From Marichromatium bheemlicum (lineage in GTDB: Bacteria; Pseudomonadota; Gammaproteobacteria; Chromatiales; Chromatiaceae), in the NCBI RefSeq assembly GCF_012276755.1, contig NZ_JAAXKX010000023.1:1-53740 (forward strand): a stretch of 53,740 nt of DNA, written 5' to 3'. The position numbers and the translations under genes are program-made. A model generated the notes under the pieces. It was not told the origin of the DNA. It was given only the letters and a program-made list of their open reading frames with translations, and made no database searches. Below are positions 8,566 through 16,661 of the stretch, piece by piece; position 1 is the first letter of the stretch, and every line of letters starts with the position of its first letter.

Positions 8566-9735
8566 ATGGCCGAGAACAACCCTCAACAGCCGCCGCTGAT
8601 CGTCCATGTCATCCACCGGCTCGCCGTCGGCGGGCTGGAGAACGGACTGGTCAACCTGATCAACCGCACCCCGGAGGGGCGCTATCGTCATGCGATCCTC
8701 GCCCTCGAGGGCGTGGATCCCGGGTTCCGCGCGCGCATCGAGCGACCGGTCGAGGTCCACGACCTCGCCAAGCGTCCGGGACAGGACCTCGGGCTCTATC
8801 TGCGGATGTGGCGCGCGCTGCGGCGGCTGCGCCCGGCGATCGTCCATACCCGCAACCTCGCCACCCTGGAGATGCAGCTTCCGGCGCGATTGGCCGGGGT
8901 GGCGCACCGCGTCCACGGCGAGCACGGGCGTGACGTCCACGATCTCGACAACACCCGCCGCCGGTATCGCTGGCTGCGCCGTGCCTTCCGTCCGCTGGTC
9001 GACGCCTACATCCCGCTCTCGCGCGAGCTGGCCGAGTATCTGCGCGTGGATATCGGGGTCGCGCCCGAACGCATTCACACCATCCGCAACGGGGTCGACG
9101 AGCAGCGTTTCCGCCCCGCGCGGCCCGACGAGGAGGCGCGCGGGGTCCTGCCCGCGGGCTTCGCCGGACCGGATGACCTCGTCATCGGCACCGTCGGGCG
9201 GCTCGAGCCGGTGAAGGATCAGGCCACCCTGGTGCGCGCCTTCATCGCCCTGGTGCGCGAGGACCCGGCGCGCGGCGCGCGGTTGCGGCTGGTGCTGATC
9301 GGCGACGGTTCACAGCGCACCCGGCTCGGCGCCCTGGTCGATGCCGCCGGGCTCGGTGCCCAGGTGTGGTTCGCCGGCAGTCGCGACGACGTGCCGGTCT
9401 GTCTGCGCGCGCTCGACCTGTTCGTGCTGCCCTCGCTCGGCGAGGGTATCTCCAACACCATCCTCGAGGCGATGGCCTCGGGGCTGGCGGTGGTGGCGAC
9501 CGAGGTCGGCGGCAACGGCGAGCTGGTGGTGGCCGGGGAGACCGGCGCCCTGGTGCCGCGCGACGACACCCAGGCTCTTGCCGCCGCGCTGCGGGGCTAT
9601 CTCGCCGATCCGGCGCTGGCGCGTACCCAGGGCGCGGCGGCGCGCTCACGGATCGAGGCCGAGTTCGGACTCGGCACCATGGTCGCGCGTTATCTCGAGG
9701 TCTATGACGGGCTCCTCGCGGGGCCGGGGGAGTAG
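8566..9735 (+). CDS. Glycosyltransferase family 4-type, XrtA locus (second)
   Basis: GT-B glycosyltransferase, 389 residues, of the second PEP-CTERM-associated sugar transferase family (TIGR03088 type). The N-terminal acceptor domain starts IVHVIHRLAVGGLENGLVNL, followed by IVHTRNLATLEMQLPARLAG and HGEHGRDVHD. The donor domain has IGTVGRLEPVKDQATLVRAF, LVLIGDGSQRTRL, and LPSLGEGISNTILEAMASG with the conserved EGxxNxxLEAM. Cytoplasmic or membrane-peripheral. It starts 15 bases after the exosortase and ends 11 bases before the amidotransferase, so it is part of the same operon. The sugar transferred is not predictable. Confidence 0.87.
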   Translation: MAENNPQQPPLIVHVIHRLAVGGLENGLVNLINRTPEGRYRHAILALEGVDPGFRARIERPVEVHDLAKRPGQDLGLYLRMWRALRRLRPAIVHTRNLATLEMQLPARLAGVAHRVHGEHGRDVHDLDNTRRRYRWLRRAFRPLVDAYIPLSRELAEYLRVDIGVAPERIHTIRNGVDEQRFRPARPDEEARGVLPAGFAGPDDLVIGTVGRLEPVKDQATLVRAFIALVREDPARGARLRLVLIGDGSQRTRLGALVDAAGLGAQVWFAGSRDDVPVCLRALDLFVLPSLGEGISNTILEAMASGLAVVATEVGGNGELVVAGETGALVPRDDTQALAAALRGYLADPALARTQGAAARSRIEAEFGLGTMVARYLEVYDGLLAGPGE

Positions 9736-9746
9736 GACAGTCCATC

Positions 9747-11648
9747 ATGTGCGGAATCGCAGGCATCTTCGACACCCGTGATCCGGGGCCGATCGACCCC
9801 GAGCTGCTCGGACGGATGAACGAGGCGCAGCATCATCGCGGCCCGGACGACGGCGGGGTCCACATCGAGCCCGGGGTGGGGCTGGCGCACCGACGTCTGT
9901 CGATCATCGACCTCTCCGGCGGGCACCAGCCGCTGTTCAACGAGGACGAGACCGTCGCCGTGGTGTTCAACGGCGAGATCTACAACTTCCAGGAACTGGC
10001 CGCCGAGCTGCGTGCCACCGGGCACCGCTTCCGCACCCACAGCGACACCGAGGTGATCGTCCACGCCTGGGAGGCCTGGGGCGAGGCCTGTGTCGAGCGC
10101 TTTCGCGGCATGTTCGCCTTCGCCATCTGGGATCGCGGGCGCGAGACCCTGTTCCTCGCCCGTGACCGGCTCGGCATCAAGCCATTGCACTATGCGCTGC
10201 TCGACGACGGCCGCTTGCTGTTCGGCTCCGAGCTGAAGTCGCTGCTAGTCGATCCGACGCTGCCGCGCGCGCTCGACCCCCAGGCGATCGAGGAGTACTT
10301 CGGCTTCGGCTATATCCCCGATCCACGCACCATCTTCGGCGCGGTGCGCAAGCTCGAGCCCGGCCATACCTTGACCCTGCGCCGGGGGCGCTCGGCGCCG
10401 CCGCAGCCGCGCCGCTACTGGGACTTGGACTTTGCCGACAACGGCGTACGCGATCTCGACAGCGCCGGCGAGGCGCTCATCGAGCGGCTGCGCGAGGCGG
10501 TACGCATCCGTCTGATCTCCGAGGTGCCGCTCGGTGCCTTCCTCTCCGGCGGGGTCGACTCCAGCGCGGTGGTGGCGATGATGGCCGGGCTCTCCGAACA
10601 GCCGGTCAACACCTGCTCGATCTCCTTCGGCGATCCGCGCTACAACGAGTCGCGCTATGCCGAGCAGGTGGCCGGGCGCTTCGCCACCCGGCACCTGGTC
10701 GAGTCGGTCGACCCCGACGACTTCGCCTTGCTCGAACGGCTCTCGGCGCTCTACGACGAGCCCTATGCCGACAGCTCGGCGCTGCCGACCTATCGTGTCT
10801 GCGAGTTGGCGCGCAAGCGCGTGACCGTCTGTCTCTCCGGCGACGGTGGCGACGAGAGTCTCGCCGGCTATCGCCGCTATCGCTGGCATCTCTACGAGGA
10901 GCGACTGCGCCGGCTGTTGCCGCAAGGGATGCGCGGGCCGCTGTTCGGGCTGCTCGGGCGGGTCTATCCCAAGGCCGACTGGGCGCCCAAGGTGCTGCGC
11001 GCCAAGTCGACCTTCCAGGCGCTGGCGCGCGACTCGCTCGAAGGCTATTTCGAGAGCGTCTCGATCCTCGGCGACGGGCTGCGTCAGTCGCTGTTCTCGG
11101 CCGATTTCAGGCGCGAGCTACAGGGCTATCGCGCCGTCGAGGTGCTGCGTCGTCACGCCGAGCGCGCCCCCGACCACCCGCTCTCGCGGGTGCAGTATCT
11201 CGACCTCAAGACCTATCTCCCCGGCGACATCCTCACCAAGGTCGATCGCGCCAGCATGGCCCACGGGCTGGAGGTGCGGGTGCCGATCCTCGACCACCAG
11301 CTGCTCGAGTGGAGCGCCGGGCTCGCCCCCGAGCTCAAGCTCTCCGGGCGCGAGGGCAAGTACGTGTTCAAGCGCGCGCTCGAGCGCCATCTCGATCCGG
11401 AGATCCTCTATCGTCCGAAGATGGGCTTCGCGGTGCCGCTCTCGGCCTGGTTCCGGGGGCCGCTGCGCGAGCAGGTGCGCGAGACCCTGCTCGGCGACCG
11501 GCTCGCCGACACCGGGCTGTTCGACAGCAAGCAGCTCGCCTGGATCGTCGACCAGCATCAGTCGGGGATGCGCGAGTTCAGTCCGGCGATCTGGAGTCTG
11601 TTCATGTTCGCCGCCTTCCAGCGGCGGGTGATCGATGGCGAGGTGTGA
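9747..11648 (+). CDS. Asparagine-synthase-type amidotransferase, XrtA locus
   Basis: Glutamine-dependent amidotransferase of the asparagine synthase B family, 633 residues. The class II glutaminase domain begins MCGIAGIFD with Cys2 as nucleophile, followed by RGPDDGG, AHRRLSIIDLS and VFNGEIYNF. The ATP-pyrophosphatase domain carries SGGVDSS at 267-273 and CLSGDGGDESLAGYRRY. In XrtA loci this gene is the amidotransferase 1 (TIGR03108) and probably amidates a sugar or polymer component, not free aspartate. As last gene of the run it may also be read as plain asnB; the location argues for the polysaccharide role. A tRNA-Leu on the other strand follows directly. Confidence 0.87.
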   Translation: MCGIAGIFDTRDPGPIDPELLGRMNEAQHHRGPDDGGVHIEPGVGLAHRRLSIIDLSGGHQPLFNEDETVAVVFNGEIYNFQELAAELRATGHRFRTHSDTEVIVHAWEAWGEACVERFRGMFAFAIWDRGRETLFLARDRLGIKPLHYALLDDGRLLFGSELKSLLVDPTLPRALDPQAIEEYFGFGYIPDPRTIFGAVRKLEPGHTLTLRRGRSAPPQPRRYWDLDFADNGVRDLDSAGEALIERLREAVRIRLISEVPLGAFLSGGVDSSAVVAMMAGLSEQPVNTCSISFGDPRYNESRYAEQVAGRFATRHLVESVDPDDFALLERLSALYDEPYADSSALPTYRVCELARKRVTVCLSGDGGDESLAGYRRYRWHLYEERLRRLLPQGMRGPLFGLLGRVYPKADWAPKVLRAKSTFQALARDSLEGYFESVSILGDGLRQSLFSADFRRELQGYRAVEVLRRHAERAPDHPLSRVQYLDLKTYLPGDILTKVDRASMAHGLEVRVPILDHQLLEWSAGLAPELKLSGREGKYVFKRALERHLDPEILYRPKMGFAVPLSAWFRGPLREQVRETLLGDRLADTGLFDSKQLAWIVDQHQSGMREFSPAIWSLFMFAAFQRRVIDGEV

Positions 11649-11672
11649 GGGGGGCGACGAGATGAAGGAAGG

Positions 11673-11757
<85 letters not shown>

Positions 11758-11769
11758 AAGCTGTCCATT

Positions 11770-11785
11770 CTATACCGAATCGGCG
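11770..11785 (-). promoter_or_regulatory. Possible -10 region of the tRNA-Leu promoter
   Basis: On the minus strand GGTATAGAAT lies about 15-20 bases before the tRNA 5' end at 11757 and resembles a sigma-70 -10 box (TATAGA). The matching -35 is poor (GTTTAA at 17 bases), so this is a weak call. Confidence 0.4.
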
Positions 11786-11800
11786 CCGAGATTAAACGCC

Positions 11801-11823
11801 CCGGCGCGCTCGCATCGCGCCGG
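11801..11823 (-). terminator. Terminator-like hairpin after soxL
   Basis: A perfect 8-bp stem CCGGCGCG/CGCGCCGG with a 7-base loop begins six bases after the soxL stop on the minus strand and is followed only by GGGGCGTTTAAT. The T-run is very short, so intrinsic termination would be weak. Confidence 0.45.
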
Positions 11824-11828
11824 CCCGC

Positions 11829-12494
11829 TCAGGGCGTGGCCGTGGTCAGTCCGACACTGACCCAGTCCTGCATCCCGCCGCGATACCACTTGAGCTTGTG
11901 CAGTGGGTAGCCGATCTCGACCAGGTTCTTGATATTGGCGGTCGACTGCGGGCACCAGATACCGTTGCAAAACAGCACCAGGGTCTTGGCCTCGCCGAAG
12001 TCCCAGTCGCCCTCGGCCAGTGGTTCGGCGGCGAAGGTGTCGGCCAGTACGTGGCGGAAGGTGTCGGCCTCGGTGGGGGTCTCGAAGGTCCCGGCGCTGT
12101 CGCGGCTGATGGTGTTCCAGGGGATGTTGACCGCGCCCGGGATGGTGCCGCGCAGCACCCAGTCGGGGGTGCGTGAATCGACCACTAGGATGCTGTCGTC
12201 ACCCTGCTCGATGCGCTGGAGATAGTCGAGTAGCTCCAGCTCACCGATGGTCTCGACCCCGGGGGCGGCGACCATCGGTTGGATGCAGAAGGGTGGACAG
12301 CCACGGTCGGTCTTCTGGAACTCCTCGGGCAGGGTTGCCTCGCGGTCGTGACCGCGGGCAATGGTGACGGTCTCGCCCTGGTGGGTGATGGTGACCGATT
12401 CGATCTCGGGGGATATCCGGTTTTCAGCGGCCGGTGCGGTGGTGGCGAGGGCGCTTATCAGCGCGATCAGGATCAGTGAGCGGTGCGCCTGCAT
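11829..12494 (-). CDS. soxL: SoxL, periplasmic rhodanese-like protein of the sox cluster
   Basis: Sulfurtransferase-like protein, 221 residues. The start is ATG 12494 with AAGGAGG six bases upstream, although the frame is open further. The signal peptide MQAHRSLILIALISALATTAPAA predicts a periplasmic location. The rhodanese domain contains VVDSRTPDWVLRGTIPGAVNIPW and the active-site loop LFCNGIWCPQS, with Cys176 as expected persulfide-carrying residue and a second Cys181 in the loop. A CPPFC pair (Cys66, Cys70) in the N-terminal extension is unusual and could be a redox disulfide. Gene order soxX-A-K-L matches purple sulfur bacteria such as Allochromatium, where SoxL is proposed to aid SoxYZ turnover. 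Confidence 0.85.
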   Translation of the reverse strand: MQAHRSLILIALISALATTAPAAENRISPEIESVTITHQGETVTIARGHDREATLPEEFQKTDRGCPPFCIQPMVAAPGVETIGELELLDYLQRIEQGDDSILVVDSRTPDWVLRGTIPGAVNIPWNTISRDSAGTFETPTEADTFRHVLADTFAAEPLAEGDWDFGEAKTLVLFCNGIWCPQSTANIKNLVEIGYPLHKLKWYRGGMQDWVSVGLTTATP

Positions 12495-12510
12495 GGATGC
12501 CTCCTTAGGT

Positions 12511-13056
12511 TCAGGGTTGGCGGATATAGTCGGGGAAGTCGGCATCGCGCTCGCGCAGCGCCTGGGCGTGACCGAGTTCGCCCTGACGGCGAGCGCGCTC
12601 GGCCAGTGCGATGGCGGCGGCGAAGTCACCGGCGCGGGCGAGTCCCTGCGCCTCGGTGATCAGTTTGGCGGTATCGCGCCATTCGCCGCCGACCGCGTCG
12701 GCGCGCGCCCGTGCGGCCTCGGCCGCGGCGATCGCTGCCTCGGCTGCGGCGGCGCCGGGCTCGGGCTCGTCGCGTTGCGCCTGTTCGTAGGCATGGGTGT
12801 CCTGGGCGCGCGCCTGCTCGGCGATCCGCACCGCCTTGGTGTACTGGCGCGAGGGCAGCAGCCCCGCCGCGCGCTCGATCAGCGCCGCGGTCTCGGCGAC
12901 CTCGGCCCCGGCCTCGGCGGCGCGTTCATGAGCGGTGCGTGCTGCGGCGATCGCCGCCTCAGCCTCGCTGCGGTGGGTGGCCCAGGCGGGTGTGATCATC
13001 AGTGTGGTGAGCGCCAGCACGAGGGTGCGCCGGGCGCGGGTGCGAAATGGCCTCAT
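12511..13056 (-). CDS. soxK: SoxK, SoxXA-binding protein, internally duplicated
   Basis: Small secreted helical protein between soxA and soxL, the SoxK (SAXB) position; the family stabilises SoxXA and raises its activity. The signal peptide ends at TPAWA (residue 26). The rest is Ala/Glu/Arg-rich helix. Two stretches, each starting AEAAIAAA (near residues 31 and 105), align without gaps over 63 residues with 28 identities, so the protein is an internal duplication of one helical-hairpin unit resembling the DUF4398 type. At 181 residues it is long for a SoxK. ATG 13056 has GAGGAG nine bases upstream. Function is inferred from gene order and composition. Confidence 0.72.
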   Translation of the reverse strand: MRPFRTRARRTLVLALTTLMITPAWATHRSEAEAAIAAARTAHERAAEAGAEVAETAALIERAAGLLPSRQYTKAVRIAEQARAQDTHAYEQAQRDEPEPGAAAAEAAIAAAEAARARADAVGGEWRDTAKLITEAQGLARAGDFAAAIALAERARRQGELGHAQALRERDADFPDYIRQP

Positions 13057-13087
13057 GCCGTCATCTCCTCTGGTGCGTGGGCCGGGA

Positions 13088-13927
13088 TCATTTGCGTGCG
13101 CCTGGGCCGTTGAGCGGCAGGCCGTTGTTCATGTAGGTCATGAAGAACTCCAGGTTGCGGTATTCCTCGCCCTGGGCGGGGAAGGGCTTGGCGCGGACTT
13201 GTTTGTTGCAGCCACTGAAGCGGCGGTGCAGGGTGCCCATCTCGCCCCACTTGGAGCGGTACACCGGGAAATGGGTGGTGTGGCCATAGGCGGGGCTGAG
13301 CACCTCGGTGCGCAGCGTGGTGCCCGAGTTGCCCATGTGGCAGTGGCTGCAGGCGAAGTTGAGCTGGCCGCGACGGGCGAAATAGAACTGTCTGCCCTGT
13401 TCGTAGGCGGCCAGCGCGCGGGGATCGTCCTCAGGGATCTCGACGGCGGTGATCTGACCGCGCGAGGCGAAGGCGATATAGGCGAGCAGATCGGCGATCG
13501 GACCCTTCTTGTACTGCAACGGCGGCGCGTCGTTGGCCGCGCGGCAGTCGTTGAGCGCCAGCGCCAGGGTGATCACCATGCCGCGTTCTGGGTCCCAGCG
13601 CGGATACTGGGCGGCGAGCGCCGGCCCCTCGGGGAAGCAGTCGGCGTAGCCCCGGCCGTTGGCGAAGGGGGTGTTCCACATCTCCTCGCCCTTGCTGAGG
13701 GCGGTCTCGTAGGGGGGGAACTCCTCGATCGCCTCCCAGTTCTCGCGCCCCACAGGATCGAGCGCATAGGCGCCGTTGACGAACTCGGTGGTGGGGAGAC
13801 GGGGGAAGCGGGTCTCGAAATACTGCTGGAAGGCGATGCGATCGGCCTCGGGGCCGGCCGCGACCGGAGTGGCGAGCAGGGCGGCGGTGAACAGGATCAG
13901 GGCGCGATGGCTGGTCTTGGTGGTCAT
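13088..13927 (-). CDS. soxA: SoxA, cytochrome c subunit of SoxXA thiosulfate oxidation
   Basis: Periplasmic c-type cytochrome that with SoxX couples thiosulfate oxidatively to the SoxYZ swinging arm. Signal peptide MTTKTSHRALILFTAALLATPVAA. There is only one heme site, CSHCH (193-197). Cys240 in SGCNKQ is the expected axial ligand that becomes cysteine persulfide in the family. The first heme of diheme SoxA proteins is missing; Cys97 and Cys128 are placed where monoheme SoxA proteins carry a structural disulfide. Length 279 is normal. It lies 41 bases after soxX and 31 before soxK, so one operon. Confidence 0.93.
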   Translation of the reverse strand: MTTKTSHRALILFTAALLATPVAAGPEADRIAFQQYFETRFPRLPTTEFVNGAYALDPVGRENWEAIEEFPPYETALSKGEEMWNTPFANGRGYADCFPEGPALAAQYPRWDPERGMVITLALALNDCRAANDAPPLQYKKGPIADLLAYIAFASRGQITAVEIPEDDPRALAAYEQGRQFYFARRGQLNFACSHCHMGNSGTTLRTEVLSPAYGHTTHFPVYRSKWGEMGTLHRRFSGCNKQVRAKPFPAQGEEYRNLEFFMTYMNNGLPLNGPGARK

Positions 13928-13968
13928 GCGTGCTACCTCCGAGTCGGGTGGTTGCGGTGCGTGATCGC

Positions 13969-14361
13969 CTATAGCGACCAGACGAACTCGACCACGTCGG
14001 CGAATTCCTGCTCGGTGAGGATCTCGTGCTTGCCGAAGGGGGGCATCACCATGTCGGGTTTCTGGGCGGTAGGGTCCCAGATCTGTTCGGCCAGGGCGCG
14101 TTTGTCGGGGTAACGGGTCTGGATGGCGATCAGCACCGGGCCGATGGCGCCGGGGCTCTCGGCCCCGGCGATGACGTGACAGGCGACGCAGTTGCCCTTG
14201 GCGCGGGTGGTGGCGATGATGCGCCCGGCCTCGATATCGCCCTCGAGGGTGAGGTCATCGGGCAGCTCGGCATAGGGCGAGCCGGCGCCGAGCACGAGCA
14301 CGGACACGAGGGCGAGCGAGCAGGCGGTCAGCGCCAGCCGGGGGGGAGGGGACGAGGTCAT
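13969..14361 (-). CDS. soxX: SoxX, monoheme cytochrome c of SoxXA
   Basis: Small periplasmic cytochrome c, 130 residues. ATG 14361 follows GGAGG by six bases; an upstream in-frame ATG at 14460 would add 33 proline-rich residues and is not favoured. An N-terminal hydrophobic segment with LTACSLALVSVLVLGAG is the signal. The heme-binding motif is CVACH (58-62), and Met106 in DMVMPPFG is the likely distal ligand. First gene of soxXAKL, transcribed away from soxB. Confidence 0.93.
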   Translation of the reverse strand: MTSSPPPRLALTACSLALVSVLVLGAGSPYAELPDDLTLEGDIEAGRIIATTRAKGNCVACHVIAGAESPGAIGPVLIAIQTRYPDKRALAEQIWDPTAQKPDMVMPPFGKHEILTEQEFADVVEFVWSL

Positions 14362-14694
14362 GCGGGCCTCCTGGATCTCCGTTGGTGACGGCGGTGGTCC
14401 GGGGCGGCCAGGGGCGTGTTCGTCGGTGATCCGGTCGAGCGGCGGCGAGGTCGTGCGCACCGTGGCGCAGCGCGCATCGGGCCGAACGGTACCGGATGTC
14501 TTCGGTGGTTATTGTGTGCGCCGTCCCGTGGGCCGAAGGTGAAGGTGACGGTTGGTGTTTTCAATCGCGTCGTGACACCTTCGATGTCGTGGCGGGGTGT
14601 CTTGCAATCGTGGCGGGAGCGCCGATTTCTTTGTCTTGTTAGTCCGCACGGCCCGATGCCGAGCCCGAGAGAACCCAGCAGGAGGACAGCCTCG
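14362..14694. promoter_or_regulatory. Divergent soxX/soxB intergenic region
   Basis: This 333-base gap separates the two divergent sox transcripts and must hold both promoters. The soxB side has GGAGGA about eight bases before its ATG. Scanning did not give a convincing -35/-10 pair in either direction, and no long inverted repeat stands out. The open frames crossing it are extensions of soxX and soxB without ribosome sites. Confidence 0.6.
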
Positions 14695-16476
14695 ATGACC
14701 CTGTCGCGACGTGACTTCGTGCGCCTGCTCGCCCTCGCCGGCGCCGCCGGCATGCTCCCGCTCAGTGCCCGCGCCGCACGGCGCATCCCCGCCGATCCCT
14801 ACGACCTGCCGGTCTTCGGCAACCTCCGGCTGCTCCACATCACCGACACCCACGCCCAGCTCAACCCGGTCTACTACCGCGAGCCCAACGTCAACCTCGG
14901 GCTGGGTGCGGCGCGTGGGCGAGCGCCGCACCTGGTCGGGCAGGCGCTGCTCGATCACTTCGGGGTCGAACCGGGGGGGCTCGAGGCCCATGCGCTGACC
15001 TATGTCGACTATGCCGAGCAGGCCGAACGTCTCGGTCGGGTCGGCGGCTTCGCGCAGCTGCGCACCCTGGTCGAGCGGCTGCGCGCCGAGCGCGGGCGCG
15101 AGGCCACCCTGCTGCTCGACGGCGGCGACACCTGGCAGGGCTCGGGGACGGCCTACTGGACCCGTGGGCGCGACATGGTCGGCGCCTGCAACCTGCTCGG
15201 CGTCGATGTGATGACTGGGCACTGGGAGTTCACCTATCGCGATGCCGAGGTGATCGACAACATCGCCGCCTTCGCCGGCGACTTCGTCGCGCAGAACGTC
15301 AAGGTGCGCGAGGAGGCGCTGTTCGACTATCGCTTCGAGGACTTCGCCGGCTTCGACGAGGACCTCGGGCTGGCCTTCGACCCCTATGTGATCCGCGAGG
15401 CCGGCGGGGTGCGGGTGGCGGTGATCGGCCAGGCCTTCCCCTATACCCCGATCGCCAACCCGAGCCGATTCATCCCCGACTGGACCTTCGGCATCCAGGA
15501 GGGGCGGCTGCAGGAGATCGTCGATCGGGTGCGTGAGCGCGAGCGCCCGGCGCTGGTGGTGCTGCTCTCGCACAACGGCATGGACGTCGATCTCAAGCTC
15601 GCCTCGCGGGTGCGCGGCATCGATCTGATCCTCGGCGGTCACACCCACGACGGCGTGCCGGCGCCGCAGGTGGTCGACAACCCGGGCGGGCGCACCCTGG
15701 TGACCAACGCCGGCTCCAACGGCAAGTTCCTCGGGGTGATGGACCTCGACGTCGGCCCCGGGGGGCTGCGCGACTTCCGCTATCGGCTGCTGCCGGTGTT
15801 CTCCGACCTGATCGCGCCCGATCCGGAGATGACCGACTATATCGCCGGGGTGCGTGCACCCTACCGCGCGCGCCTCGAGGAGCCCCTGGCGGTGGCCGGG
15901 CAGACGCTGTATCGTCGCGGTAACTTCAACGGCACCTTCGACCAGCTCATCTGCGATGCGCTGCGCACCGTCAAGGACGCCGAGATCGCACTCTCGCCCG
16001 GGTTCCGCTGGGGTACCACCCTGCTGCCGGGCCAGACCATCACCATGGAACACGTGCTCGACCAGACCTGCATCACCTACCCCGAGACCTATCGGCGCGA
16101 GATGACCGGCGCCGAGCTCAAGGCCATCCTCGAGGACGTCTGCGACAACCTCTTCAATCCCGATCCCTATGTCCAGCAGGGCGGCGACATGGTGCGCAGT
16201 GGCGGGCTCGACTATGTCTGCGAGCCGGGCGCGGCGATCGGCTCGCGGATCCGGTCGCTGCGTCTCGCCGACGGCACCCCCATCGAGGCCGACAGGCGCT
16301 ATGTGGTGGCCGGCTGGGCGACCGTCGGGGCCCAGGCCGAGGGCGAGCCGATCTGGGAGACGGTGGCGACCTATCTGCGCGATCGCGAGCGGATCGACAT
16401 CGCCCGGCTCGAGACCCCGCGTCTCGCCGGTGTCGCCGACAACCCCGGCATCGCCGATTATCCAGGAGAGGTTTAG
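14695..16476 (+). CDS. soxB: SoxB, thiosulfohydrolase
   Basis: Periplasmic dimanganese hydrolase that releases sulfate from SoxY-bound sulfur. The twin-arginine signal SRRDFVRLLALAGAAGM implies export folded with metal. Metallophosphatase motifs: HITDTHAQLNPV (Asp51, His53), LLDGGDTWQGSG, LLSHNGMDVD and LILGGHTHDG. The C-terminal 5'-nucleotidase domain contains GNFNGTFDQLICDAL. ATG 14695 has GGAGGA at good spacing; upstream ATG 14656 is possible but would bury the Tat signal. 593 residues, normal for the family. The stop overlaps the start of the next fragment (TAGTG), as if once co-translated. Confidence 0.95.
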   Translation: MTLSRRDFVRLLALAGAAGMLPLSARAARRIPADPYDLPVFGNLRLLHITDTHAQLNPVYYREPNVNLGLGAARGRAPHLVGQALLDHFGVEPGGLEAHALTYVDYAEQAERLGRVGGFAQLRTLVERLRAERGREATLLLDGGDTWQGSGTAYWTRGRDMVGACNLLGVDVMTGHWEFTYRDAEVIDNIAAFAGDFVAQNVKVREEALFDYRFEDFAGFDEDLGLAFDPYVIREAGGVRVAVIGQAFPYTPIANPSRFIPDWTFGIQEGRLQEIVDRVRERERPALVVLLSHNGMDVDLKLASRVRGIDLILGGHTHDGVPAPQVVDNPGGRTLVTNAGSNGKFLGVMDLDVGPGGLRDFRYRLLPVFSDLIAPDPEMTDYIAGVRAPYRARLEEPLAVAGQTLYRRGNFNGTFDQLICDALRTVKDAEIALSPGFRWGTTLLPGQTITMEHVLDQTCITYPETYRREMTGAELKAILEDVCDNLFNPDPYVQQGGDMVRSGGLDYVCEPGAAIGSRIRSLRLADGTPIEADRRYVVAGWATVGAQAEGEPIWETVATYLRDRERIDIARLETPRLAGVADNPGIADYPGEV

Positions 16477-16637
16477 TGCGTGATGGCAGTGGGCGCGTCG
16501 CGGTGTGGCGCGCAGCGGGTACGGTGGTGGCCGTGGGTTGGAGCGGTGCGGCCAGCGCCGAGCCGGTGGCGGGGTTGATCGAGCCGGCGTGGCTGATCGG
16601 ACCGCTACTGCTGGTGGTCGCCACCTTCGTGGTGTAG
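16476..16637 (+). pseudogene. N-terminal signal/membrane fragment cut off by an amber codon
   Basis: From GTG 16476, overlapping the soxB stop, the frame gives 53 residues: a signal-like start (RVAVWRAAGTVVAVGWSGAASA), a short linker and a membrane helix (WLIGPLLLVVATFVV), then TAG at 16635-16637. The same frame continues without shift as NRRLRREIVQRRVAEQALR into the PAS-PAS-GGDEF protein. That is the usual way a membrane helix joins a cytoplasmic signalling module, so the TAG appears to split one gene. The periplasmic sensor part is almost absent (about 15 residues). Confidence 0.75.
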
Positions 16638-16661
16638 AACCGGCGGCTGCGGCGTGAGATC

